Assembly: GCF_003086295.3 (NCBI RefSeq)
Contig: NC_092044.1
Location: 3,188,843 to 3,252,842 of the forward strand
From: Arachis hypogaea
Taxonomy: Eukaryota > Streptophyta > Magnoliopsida > Fabales > Fabaceae
Direction of reading: 5' to 3'
DNA length: 64,000 bases
The notes beneath the pieces are model-generated. The model was not told the DNA's origin. It did not search any database and saw nothing but the letters and a program-made list of their open reading frames with translations. Of this stretch, positions 12,086 through 22,271 are shown piece after piece (within the stretch, counting starts at the first letter, position 1; the number at the start of each line of letters is the position of its first letter). A program made the translations under genes and the position numbers.

Positions 12086-12557
12086 GGGTAAAAACACCTA
12101 AATAAACCAGGCTGAGAAATTTTTTACCCAAATCAGCGAAAACCAAAATTTTTTCAGCAATCAACCAATGATCATAATAATGTAATTCGAATCAACATGA
12201 TTCGAACCAAGATTGTAAGTAATTCGAAACAACTTGCTTCGAACTAGGTTTAAATGGTGTTGCATGTAATTCGAATCAAGTAGTATCGAATTAGAGAAGA
12301 GTAAATCGAAGTGACTTGATTCGAATTACTAGGGTTACGTGAGTTTAGGGAGTTCGAATAATGTTGATTCGAATTATTCAATTTTGGTGACATTAGATAA
12401 TTCGAATTAAGTTGATTCGAATTACTAGTGAGTTGCCTATATAAGGAGTTCGAACCAAGCTCATTCGAATCAGTTTTCCTTCCTCATACCCCACCAAATC
12501 TCAGAGAAAACGACCCAGAATCTGTTCGGGTAAGAACTCGAGAGGCATATTGACGAG

Positions 12558-13410
12558 ATGGGGGACGATCCGGGAAGGCTGTATCGTTTGGATGGAGTCG
12601 TTCATATCGCCGGGTGATCAACGACGAGGTTAGTGGTTTTTGTTAGTGGTATATGTTTAGTGGTTTTTGTTGTTAGAATATGTTAATGGTTTATTGAAAT
12701 GGTATTGCTAGTGGTTTATATAAGTGGTATTGCATGCGGTTTTGTATAGTGGTTTTCTATGTGGTTTTGTTGATGGTTTTGTTTATTGGTTTTTGTTGTT
12801 AGTATATGTTAATGGTTTATTGAAGTGGTATTGCTAGTGGTTTATATAAGTGGTATTGCATGCGGTTTTGTATCGTGGGGTTCTATCCGGTTTTGTTGAT
12901 GGTTTTGTTTAGTGGTTTTTGTTGTTAGTATATGTTAATGGTTTATTGAAGTGGTATTGCTAGTGGTTTATATAAGTGGTATTGCATGCGGTTTAGTATA
13001 GTGGTTTTCTTTGCGATTTTGTTGATGGTTTTATTTAGTGGTTTTTGTTGTTAGTATATGTTAATGGTTTATTGAAGTGGTATTGCTAGTACTTTATTAA
13101 AGTGGTATTGCTAGTGGTTTATATAAGAGGTTTTGCATGCGGTTTTGCTGATGGTTTATGTTAGCAGTTTATTAGCTGTTTATGTCCTGATTTGTATTTG
13201 TAACCGGTTTTTGAATCTGTTCTAATCATGTGGTCCGTGTATTGCGCAGCCCCGGCGTTGCATATCGAGTATGCGGCGCCAGCAGGGAATGCGGCTCGAT
13301 GAGTGGTACGTTCCGTACTTGCAGATGGCCAGATTATACCATCTTGCGAGACTGAACGACAGATGGTTCCGACTAGACGAGCCGCTTGTGAGTGCATTCG
13401 TCGAAAGGTG
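12558..13410 (+). pseudogene. Plant-mobile-domain (MAIN-like) gene fragment inside the MULE
   Basis: Exon 12558-12628 starts MGDDPGRLYRLDGVVHIAG, then a one-base loss gives TGA at 12615. After an intron (GTTAGT to GCGCAG, 13249) exon 2 reads RQQGMRLDEWYVPYLQMA and DRWFRLDEPLVSAFVER. I recognise this as the start of the plant mobile domain, annotated in many plants as 'serine/threonine phosphatase 7 long form homologue' or MAIN-like. The rest of the domain is missing: homology stops at 13410, where antisense transposase begins. Plant mobile domains are known both as host proteins (MAIN/MAIL) and inside transposons; this copy is a relic. Confidence 0.75.
12640..13140. repeat. About four 125 bp tandem repeats in the mobile-domain intron
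   Basis: The landmark GGTTTTTGTTGTTAG recurs near 12661, 12787, 12913 and 13039, a period of about 124-126 bp. Each unit also has TTAATGGTTTATTGAAGTGG and GTGGTATTGCATGCGG. The array is GT-rich on the plus strand. Confidence 0.8.
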
Positions 13411-15470
13411 TTGTCTGGTACCCAGCTGGGCCTCGGCTTCTCTCCCCTTGCGAACAAAAAGTTCGGCCAAACGACCATACGTTGCTTTCACCAACGAACA
13501 TACAGGAAGGTTCCTCACACCCTTGAGGATTGAATTCACACACTCGGAAATATTCGTCGTCATGTGACCGAATCTCCGGCCCTCATCGCAATATTGTGTC
13601 CACAATGAATACTCAATTCGATTTGCCCAATCACACATCGCCGGATCTTCCGAGCGAAGAATATCAAACCAGTAATCGAACTCAACCTCGGTCTTAGCAT
13701 AGGCAGCGTTCACGAGAAGCCTCCTTGCGTCTTTACCCTTGAAGGTTAGGGCAAAATTTGCTGCAATGTGTCGAATGCAGAAAGTCCGGTACGCAACGGG
13801 AGGCAGCCAGCTCCCGTCGGGAGCCTCAAGCGCGGCCTTGATGCCGTTATGCCTATCAGAAATAACGAGCAGACCTGGCTGTGGTGTAACGTGCTGACGG
13901 AGGTGGGAGAGAAAGAATGACCACGACTCAGCATTCTCACCCTCGACTAGTGCAAATGCAACAGGGAGTATGTTGGAATTCTCGTCCTGTGCAATTGCAA
14001 TAAGTAAAGTACCCCCATACTTGCCATATAGATGGGTCCCATCAATACTTACCAATGGCTTGCAATGACGAAATGCCTCAATACATGGTGGAAAAGTCCA
14101 GAACAGTCTGTGAAAATAAGCCTTAGATTCGTCCAGCTGTCCCCCAACTCGAACAGGGCTAGTCTGAAGAACTGCAATAGAACCAGGCATGGTGACCTGC
14201 ACTCCTAACACCCACCTTGGGAGCTCATTGTAAGACTCATCACAGTCACCATAAATGAGGGCAATAGCCTTCTGCTTCGCCATCCAGACCCTCCTGTAGG
14301 TAGGCATAAACCCATAGTGTGAGGCAGTCGCATTTAGGAGCACATTGATACTGACGGATGCATCGGCCCTAACCATTGGCATAATGAATGCCGATATCAC
14401 ATGATAATCCAAACTCCTGTGATCGCTGGAGATAGAGCTGGCCAGACAAGTATGCGGTCCATTGTACCGTTTGACCTCCCAAATGCCCTTACGCTGCCGG
14501 AGACTCAGCCGAATCAACCATGTGCACCCATTCCCGAACTCAGAACACTTGCCAACATAACAGCGATAATCAGACTCCACTACCTTATACTGTACACCTC
14601 GGCGGATGCTATAAGTCTTCACACTTAACAGTGCATTCTCCTTATCCTGAAATTGCTGACCAACCTGGAACTCTGTCATACCAGCTGACCCTTCTGCATC
14701 TCTAGCGCCAAACCCAACAGGCTCCCCAGGTACCCCCGCCTGCCTCATGGCATCCAGGTCCAAAGATGAAAAATGTGGAGGGTACTACTGTGTGCCAGAG
14801 CTAGAACCACCACCCCCACCGGCAGGCTCACTCGCTCCAATATCACCGCCACTGTCATTAGCAATCATATCCGGCTCGACATCATCATCCTCTAGATCAT
14901 CAAACAATCCATTTACAGCCCCAGCCGGTGCAGCACATTGTACAGAGGTAGGTACAAGTTTCGCTGTTCCAACCTCGTCGCCAACAATGCCGTTGAGATC
15001 AACAGCGAACGAAGGGGAGGCGACATGCAGGGCGGGTGGCTCGTACGCAGGGACTGAGGAAGATGCAACGGCAGGTCTTGAGCTATAACCGGCAACCGTT
15101 TCGAACCCCCCGAGCTTGACACCACATCAACCAGCTTTGCCAACAGCTCCGGTGTCCTCACTTCGGGAAACTGCCGGCGACAAAGAAATATGACCTGCAA
15201 GTCCTCATCACTCCCAATCGTGAAACAATCATACTTCACGCTATCTTGGAGCACCGTGATTGGAATGCGATAGAAAAACTTCTTAACCCTTTTCACACCA
15301 TCCAGACCAAGTTTCAGCAGTACAGACCTAGCAAGGTCATCATAGCTCGTCGTAGAACTCACGATAATACAAAGAGGATTCTTATTGGTGAACTTGACAC
15401 TGGAACGAGTTTTCCTCTTAATCGATCCTCTGTGGTGAACCAACACTATAAAACTGTCCTCACCAGCCAT
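13411..15470 (-). pseudogene. MULE transposase (MuDR type), broken and 3'-truncated
   Basis: On the minus strand from ATG 15470 the N-terminus has FIVLVHHRGSIKRKT and FYRIPITVLQDSVKYDCF, then a low-complexity linker, a MuDR-type DNA-binding region (FQVGQQFQDKENALLSVKTY, CTWLIRLS) and a DDE transposase core (PLVSIDGTHLYGKYGG, LLVISDRHNGIKAAL, HMTTNISECVNSILKG). The frame shifts near 15090, TAG interrupts at 14785-14787, and coding homology ends after AEAQLGT near 13411, so the SWIM zinc finger is missing. The open frame running on to 13222 is only the antisense of the mobile-domain exon. No functional transposase can be made. Confidence 0.85.
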
Positions 15471-15909
15471 ATGACCCCTCAATAATGAGAGCTACTCACG
15501 TTCATCACATATATATACAGGTCTGGAACATAATAATTCGAAACAACCTAATTCGCACTATATATACATAATTCGAATAAACTAAACTCGAATTATGTAT
15601 ACTTCTTCTTTCATAGTAATTCGAATCGACCTAATTCGAATTATGTTTACGTCTTTTCCCCTAGTAGTTCGAATCGACTAGATTCGATTTAACAATGCAT
15701 AATTCGGACCTTCTTGATTCGAATTACATGCAATTCTTTTTATACCTAGTTCGAAGCAAGTTGTTTCGAATTACTTGCAATCTTGGTTCGAATCAATTTG
15801 ATTCGAATTACATTATTATGGTCATTGGTTGATTGTTGAAAAAATTTTGGTTTTAGCTGATAAAAAATTTTTCAGTCTGGTTTATTTAGGTTTTTTACCC
15901 TAAAATTTT

Positions 15910-16200
15910 TTTAAAATAAAATTAAAATAAACCAAATTTAAGATATTTTAAAACTTTTGATAAAGAGACAAACAAAAATATTCTTTAACTTAAAAATAAA
16001 ATAAAATAAAAAATTAAAATTAAGGTGAAATTGATTTTACGTAAAGTTGATACTTAAAAGTTTTTAAATGATTTAATTGATTTTACTAAATTTTTACGTG
16101 GAGTGGATTCCACCTCACCAAAATTTTACTTCTTACCCGACTTCACTCGTCACTGACTCAGTTATCCAAAATCCAAATCATAGCAAATCGCAAGCCAATT
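15910..16200. other. Short intergenic stretch before FBD-2
   Basis: AT-rich sequence leading into the FBD-2 promoter region; nothing else recognised. Confidence 0.4.
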
Positions 16201-16588
16201 GCGCGGTTCCTTTCTCTAGTTTTCGCCCTCTTTTATTTATACTTCTCATTTTAAATTTTAAATTTTAAATACAGCTGCTACTGCTGCCGTCAAAACTCAC
16301 CACCACGGCCCCACCGCTCTCCACTCGCCGGCAGCTTCCTCTGTTTTAGACCACCCAGGTACCGTTGTTACACCTCTTGTTTCTCGTAATTGATTTTGTT
16401 CATATTTGATTCATACGTAAGTTTATCTGATCATTGTTAGAATCTTAGTCCTTTAAGCGGAACCAACCAAGAGTTGAGTTGATTCGAAAAATTGATTCCT
16501 TCATTTTCCCTAAATTGTAACCCTAACCCTAGGTCTAACTCAAACCCTCTCTCCAGATACAAAATTGACAAAAGGCAAAAGAATCAAC
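16201..16588 (+). promoter_or_regulatory. FBD-2 leader exon and leader intron
   Basis: A GC-rich untranslated exon (about 16220-16358) ends at CACCCAG|GTACCG. A pyrimidine-rich acceptor CTCTCTCCAG ends at 16556, followed by the last leader segment and the ATG. The same block precedes FBD-3 at 21540-21812. Telomere-like CCCTAACCCT lies in the intron. Confidence 0.6.
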
Positions 16589-18124
16589 ATGGATAGGATC
16601 AGTTGCTTACCGAACTATATCCTTTGCGAAATTCTCTCATACCTCCCAACAAAACAAGCTGGATCCACCAGCGTCCTCTCTCGCAGATGGCGCCACGTTT
16701 GGAAGGATCTGCAAGTCATTGACATACATGAAAGACACTTTCGGGATGAAGATCCATTTGATTCTTACGTCAATGCTATTCTAACTCAGCGCAATGCAGA
16801 TTACTCCATCGAAAAGTTCCGCCTCGCATGCGAAACGAATTCAACGGATCTCATCTTAACATGGCTTGATGCCGTCATTGGCCCCCATCTCCGGGAACTA
16901 TATCTCATCCTTCATGTAAATGTAAGGTTTGGACTCAAGTTGCCTGAAGCCATATTCACTTGTCCATTACTCAAGTCCCTTGTTTTGAAAAGTGAAATTT
17001 CTTTGAATTATGGTCCAGAGTTTCCAAATGTTTATCTTCCATCCCTCAAGAACCTAAAGCTAAAGTTGTTTATCCCCTATGTGCACCCCAACAAGATTTT
17101 ATCTGGCTGCCCTGTTCTTGAAAATCTTACGCTCATTCTCGACAATACCCCAGATTCTCGTAATGTTTATGTACCTACAATCCAGATGCCTCGGACATTG
17201 AAAAGTTTAACCTTTGAAGATGACACTATCGTGCTTGATGAGATTTACCATCGTGTGATAGACACGCCTTCTCTTGAATACCTCGATATGAAAATAACCA
17301 TCGCAAAGAACTCAGAGCTACAGGTTTCGTTTAGCAGTTTCCCTAACATGGTGGAGGCACATCTTAATATTATTGATCATGGACGTGTTGAGCATGGCGC
17401 TTGGGTGTCCGACCTTTTCCGGGCACTCCGCGAAACAAAATTGTTGGCATTGAGATATTACACAACACGGGTAACATGCTTATCATAATCCCATGATTCC
17501 TCAAGCTAAATGTTTGATGTAAATCGATAATTTGAATTTATAACTATAATTGCGAATTAGGAATTATATTTGATATCTAGTTATCTTTTATACAGTGCTT
17601 ATTTAGTGCTCCAGCTTTCAAGTTTCCAGAATTTCACCGCTTGGTCAATCTAGAGGTTGATGTTCCATGTTTCAACACAAACTTCATGCTAAACTTCCTT
17701 CATAATTGTCATGTACTTGAAGTTCTTGTAGTTGGTATTTGGACGGTATGAGTACATTTCAATTTAAAACTGAAAACTAGTGTCTCTATTTCTTTTTGTT
17801 GTTTGCCTGCATATATTGATAAGTGTTGTTTCCTGTGATCAGGGATTTGATTCTTACACGATGGAGTATAATGGGCCAACACCACCAACCATGGTTCCCA
17901 ATTGTGTGACATCACATCTCAAGAGTGTTGAGTTTAGAGCATATCAAGACACTGCAGATGAGCGTGAATTTATTGTATATCTTTTAGAAAAAGGACTTGT
18001 TTTGAAGACAGTGACAATTTCTATTGAACCTGATTTCGGTCAAGAGACAAAGTACGAATTTGTCAGGGAATTATATGCTATACCAAGGGTCTCTACAACA
18101 TGTCAGCTAAATATTTGGCCATAA
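16589..18124 (+). CDS. FBD-2: F-box/LRR/FBD protein, 437 aa
   Basis: Exons are 16589-17470 (294 codons), 17596-17745 (150 nt) and 17843-18124, all phase 0 with GT-AG borders. The F-box is at residues 1-42 (MDRISCLPNYILCEILSYLP, then [11 protein letters not shown]). LRR_2 motifs lie near residues 120-200 ([35 protein letters not shown]). The FBD domain is in exon 3 ([29 protein letters not shown]). The predicted role is an SCF ubiquitin-ligase substrate receptor; the partner is unknown. Start chosen by alignment with paralogues and because no in-frame ATG lies just upstream. It looks intact. Confidence 0.9.
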
Positions 18125-19016
18125 TTCCATTTAACATGGTATGAACTCCCACTATCTCTATTCTCTGTTATTCGTTGTTCAAAGCTGTTGACAAAATATC
18201 ATGTTAGATAGAGGCTTAAAAGTTTCAAAATTATTTGTTGAGTCAAATTTAGGCCAGTGTTCCACCTAAATTATTAAAATATTTGTTGATGCTTATGAAT
18301 AAATTTGTTTGATGCCCTGTTCCTTGAGAAATTATGAACATAGTATCTGTGGTTTGGATTTGTTAACTTTGATATTGAAAAGTATTTTCATTTCTCGAAT
18401 TCATCCTTAAAAAGTCTGTTTTTTTAGTCTCTTATCCTTGGAAATTTATATATGCTCTTTAATGCTTTGAGTTGCATATATGTATTTGTGATGCAGGTTG
18501 ATGGCAAGTTAAAAACTCTACGGTCTGATCAACTGCAGAACGATTTTGGATGCATGAATCATGTTTTTATTTTTCACTTTTCTTTGAGTTTTTTTTTTTT
18601 TTTTTGCTTAATTTATTGGACAATTCATAATTATTTTTATCTTTTTATTTGTTCTTATACTATGTTTTTGAGAATTGTTGAGATAATTTATTTTCTCCAA
18701 CGAAATGCTTTTTGCATGCACTTGTTTTGAAAAAAGAGTTAGAGGTAATTTTTCATTTTTTTTTATTTAGTTTGTTTGCTTGTTGGTCATATTAATTAAA
18801 AGAAACCTTTTATTTTCAACTCTACTCTAACTGGTTTTTAGAAGCACAACTAAACAATTCAAAGATTAACAGAAGTTTTCTTTTCCCAGAACATATTTTA
18901 TAAATATTATAAATTAGATACTAAATTAGTTGTTACAAATTACATATATTTATATATGTTTTATTAACTATGTTACATATTCACAAAAAATTAGCTATGT
19001 TAAAAATGAGTTAATA

Positions 19017-19020
<4 letters not shown>
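18125..19020. other. FBD-2 3' block
   Basis: Collinear with the FBD-1 3' flank, including a possible spliced tail after TTTGTGATGCAG (about 18496) and a T-rich stretch at 18588-18605. Probably 3' UTR and duplicated flank. Confidence 0.5.

Positions 19021-19091
<71 letters not shown>
19021..19091. repeat. (AT)n microsatellite, about 35 units
   Basis: Uninterrupted AT dinucleotides. The TIYIYIYI-like frame it opens is not a gene. Confidence 0.95.
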
Positions 19092-19096
<5 letters not shown>

Positions 19097-19184
19097 TGAT
19101 TTTTTATGTATACATAATATTTTTGATATTGTATATATTTTCATTATTTTGTATGCTTTTAAAATAGAAAAATTATGCCAATAA

Positions 19185-19275
19185 ATTATAGTTTAAATGG
19201 CATATTCTCCTTATACTCACTCATCTAAGAGGTCATGGGTTCGAATTTTTCAATCTTTGATAAAAAAAAATAGAA
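19185..19275 (+). mobile_element. SINE-like tRNA-derived fragment
   Basis: TTTAAATGGCATATTCTCC resembles a box A region. AGAGGTCATGGGTTCGAAT contains a box B core (GGTTCGAAT, near 19230). TTTGATAAAAAAAAA follows as an A-rich tail. It is short and no target-site duplication was found. Confidence 0.5.
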
Positions 19276-21245
19276 AAATTATTTGTCGGTTACAGTACAA
19301 AAATTTTAAGATTAAATGGAAATATTTATATTAAGATTTTATCTCTTCAAATATTTATATTTGAACAATACTGATAGGTGAATTTGCAGATATTACTTAT
19401 TATTCAGGAGTAAAATTTCTAAGTTCATTTAGTCTTGTATTAAAACCGAATTGGACTAATGCAATTCAACATGAGAGAAACTTTGTTGCAATTCAACCGA
19501 ATATTAATTTTTCTTGTGGTACATTTTGGATTGGAATATTGGATTATTTTTGTCATACATTTTGATCAAATCTAATTTGGATTTGATTAAATTTGTAATT
19601 TTATAAATTAAAAAATGAGAAATATACGTAACAATTAATCTCAATATCAAATCTTAAATAACTAATAATGTCATAACAAATTTTAAAAATATCTTGAAAT
19701 GAATTGTTACAGAACTATTAGAATTTATTATTTTTTATCATCAACTTAATTTTTTTTAGTTTAGTAATTTAATAATATATTTTAATCTACATTTTTAAGC
19801 ATTGATAATTGATTGATGGTAAAAAATAATAAACTCAGATGATTTTTTTAGCATTCTTTTATCTTAAAAAATTAATAATAGTATAGTAATAAAAATAAAA
19901 TTATAGTTTGATTAAAATAAATAAATAAATATTTTTTTAAATTCATAAAATAATAATAATATATAAATAAGACAAATGCATAACAAATTGAACATATTAT
20001 AATTAAAATTTTAAACATAATAATGAAATAATAATGTTATATTATGTTGTGCGATTTGAATCAGTTTTAAGAAGTAAATTCAAAAGCTAATCTAATTTGC
20101 GTATTTATCAAAAATAAAATTCAATCAAATCTAAATTATACAATTTTACTCGATTTTTTTATTTAAATTACATCGGATGGATGAGTTAATTTTAAATTAG
20201 TTTGAATACGAAAGATTGAACCCCTAATTATAATAAAAATAACTAAAACATATGTAAATATTATTAAGTTTATTCAAAAATATTCCCTAGAGATGAGGCT
20301 CAAAGTCATTTTGTTCATTAAAAAATTTAGAACAAAGTCTAATAAAAGGAAATAAAATGGATAAAAAATTAGTGATTCATATATAATAGTATTTGAGAAA
20401 AACAATTATTAAAACCAAAAAAAGCAATTTACTTAGTTCAAAGTTTAATTCAAAAGATAAGAAAGAATTACCAACAAAATAAAAAAAAAGAACTATGCTA
20501 TAAAGAATCTTTTTTATTTTTAAAATTAGATTATTAATAGTATTTTTTTGAATTGTAGACTATTGTGATGTTTTTTTTAAATGTGAGAGGTAGAAAAACT
20601 AAACCGTACAAAAATTAGACCTTTAGAATTTTGTATTCGAAACTTTCAATTTATATTTAAAAAATTTATGATTTATTTATCTTCTACAATTTTAAAAAAC
20701 ACCAAAATTTATAATGTTGAGATATATCACTCATCCCATTTTTATGTAAAAAAAATTAATCGTAAATTAGTTTTGGTAATATATAAATTAATTAAATTAA
20801 ATAAAATCGTTAAAGCGAGTTTTCTAGGTTATTATAATTTAAGTTTACAGTCATTGATTTTTAAAATGTTGAATGTATGAAATTGATAATAATTTATATT
20901 ATTAATTATTTAGTATTATTAATTATTAATTGAAAATATATCAATAATTTATTTTATATGTGTATATTATTTTAATATTTAATAAATTAAAAATATATTT
21001 AAAAATATACTATATCAGCTTTATCATCAAATACAAAAATTTTATTTTAATATAATATATACAATAATAAATAGGTAGATTTTAAAACTCCTAATCACTA
21101 AAACTAAACAAAAACGACAACAACAAAATATTAATTGATAAATGAGAGGATTAGAACATTATTTGACCATACTTTCAAATTTTTTTAAAGATTTCTTAAA
21201 AATTAAAAGCTGTATATTGTCCATGTTATTTTTATTTTGGAAAAG
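19276..21245. other. Long AT-rich intergenic stretch
   Basis: Very AT-rich with many short poly-A and poly-T runs. I see no exon with homology to a known family, no LTR pair and no clear inverted repeat. Confidence 0.5.
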
Positions 21246-21478
21246 TATAGGGTACCAACATATTATCTGCCAACTTATTACTAACATAATTAATTATTAT
21301 ATTTTAAACACATATATAAAGAGACACATCCAGAAAATATATCTATAAAGACACTTCTATTAAACACAGCCATGAGAAATACATTTTTATTAGACACATC
21401 CACAAAGACACATCCATTAAACATAGTTATACATAAGAATTGACAGATGTTGGCATAAATACTGTTGGTAACGTAGCA
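21246..21478. mobile_element. Candidate MITE with GACACATCCA internal repeats
   Basis: The left end TAGGGTACCAACATATTATC and the reverse complement of the right end (TACGTTACCAACAGTATTTA) are similar, and both continue into GCCAAC. The interior repeats AGACACATCCA several times (about 21320-21415). Target-site duplication not resolved. Confidence 0.45.
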
Positions 21479-21539
21479 GAACCGTTTTATTTTTTATTTA
21501 AAAAAAATGTTCACTTGTACTTCTGACCCAACTTCACAA

Positions 21540-21812
21540 ATCGCAAGCCAGTTGCCCGGTTCCTCTCTTTAGTTTTCCTTTCCCTCTCTTTTATCGTTCC
21601 TATTTTAAATTTAAATACAGCTGCCGCCGCTGCCGTCAAAACTCACAACCACGGAGCCACCGCTCTCCACTCGCCGGCAGATCACGGCACCGCTGGTACA
21701 CCTCTTCTTTATCGAAATTAATTTTGTTTACATTTGATTCATATCTTCTTTCAGTTTCCTTTTCTTATTTATCTGATCGTTGTTAGAATCTTAGTCCTTA
21801 AGCGGAACCAAC
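21540..21812 (+). promoter_or_regulatory. FBD-3 leader exon, separated from its gene
   Basis: This closely matches the FBD-2 leader: CAAATCGCAAGCCAGTTGC, CAGCTGCCGCCGCTGCCGTC, CTCTCCACTCGCCGGCAG. The donor is GCTG|GTACAC at 21695/21696. The matching acceptor (TTTCTCCAG, to 31131) lies beyond the retrotransposon, so the leader intron is now about 9.4 kb if it is still spliced. Confidence 0.7.
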
Positions 21813-22239
21813 TGTTACGGCCTGGCCCAAAAAAAAAACGCACGGGCCGGTCCGACCCGATCTCTACCCGACCCGGTCACGTGCCCTCCAATCGACCCGG
21901 ACACGCGCCCTGTACGGCTCACACGCGGCTGCAGGACAACGTCCTCGGAAATATGGGCCTGTCCTCGTCTTGGGGCCCACTACTGACATGTATATAAGGA
22001 GAAGATTGGCTCTTCCCCCGAGGTACGTCACCTTCCACATCACTTCCCCTGCTTGTACGATTTCTGACTTAGGCGTCGGAGTGTCTTTGCAGGTGGCACC
22101 CCCCCCTCTCGTCCATTCACCAGCTCAAGTGCTCGCCAGCTCGGCTAGTCCGCTACAAGTGCGACCCAAGTTAAGGCGTCCTCACCTATCCATCCTTTCA
22201 CTTGTATACCCGACCTGTCTGGAATCCGACCACCGAACA
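21813..22239 (+). repeat. 5' LTR, 427 bp
   Basis: Contains a TATA box (TATATAAGG, 21991-21999). TTGGCGCCGTCTGTGGGG follows directly at 22240 as the primer-binding site. It differs from the 3' LTR at three bases and by two extra Cs. Confidence 0.95.
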
Positions 22240-22271
22240 TTGGCGCCGTCTGTGGGGACTCCTTTGCCTGA

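Larger units (their letters stand above)
12086..15900. mobile_element. Mutator-like element with transposase and plant-mobile-domain relics
   Basis: The left end GGGTAAAAACACCTAAATAA and inverted right end GGGTAAAAAACCTAAATAAA start TIRs of about 350-400 bp. Flanks are TAAAAATTT (12077-12085) and TAAAATTTT (15901-15909), a 9 bp duplication with one change. Both TIRs contain many short hairpins with ATTCGAAT or TTCGAA cores. Inside are a rightward mobile-domain gene piece and a leftward transposase, both broken. The element looks dead in cis, but its ends may still respond to a transposase made elsewhere. Confidence 0.85.

Noticed and set aside
13222..13410. C-terminal extension of the MULE transposase frame
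   Set aside because: It is the reverse strand of the mobile-domain exon read by chance after the deletion junction.
16515..16532. Telomere-like CCCTAACCCTA
   Set aside because: Only two units; more consistent with a leader/promoter telo-box than an interstitial telomere.
18930..19184. ORF of 84 aa made of IYIYIY repeats
   Set aside because: It is the translation of an (AT)n microsatellite.
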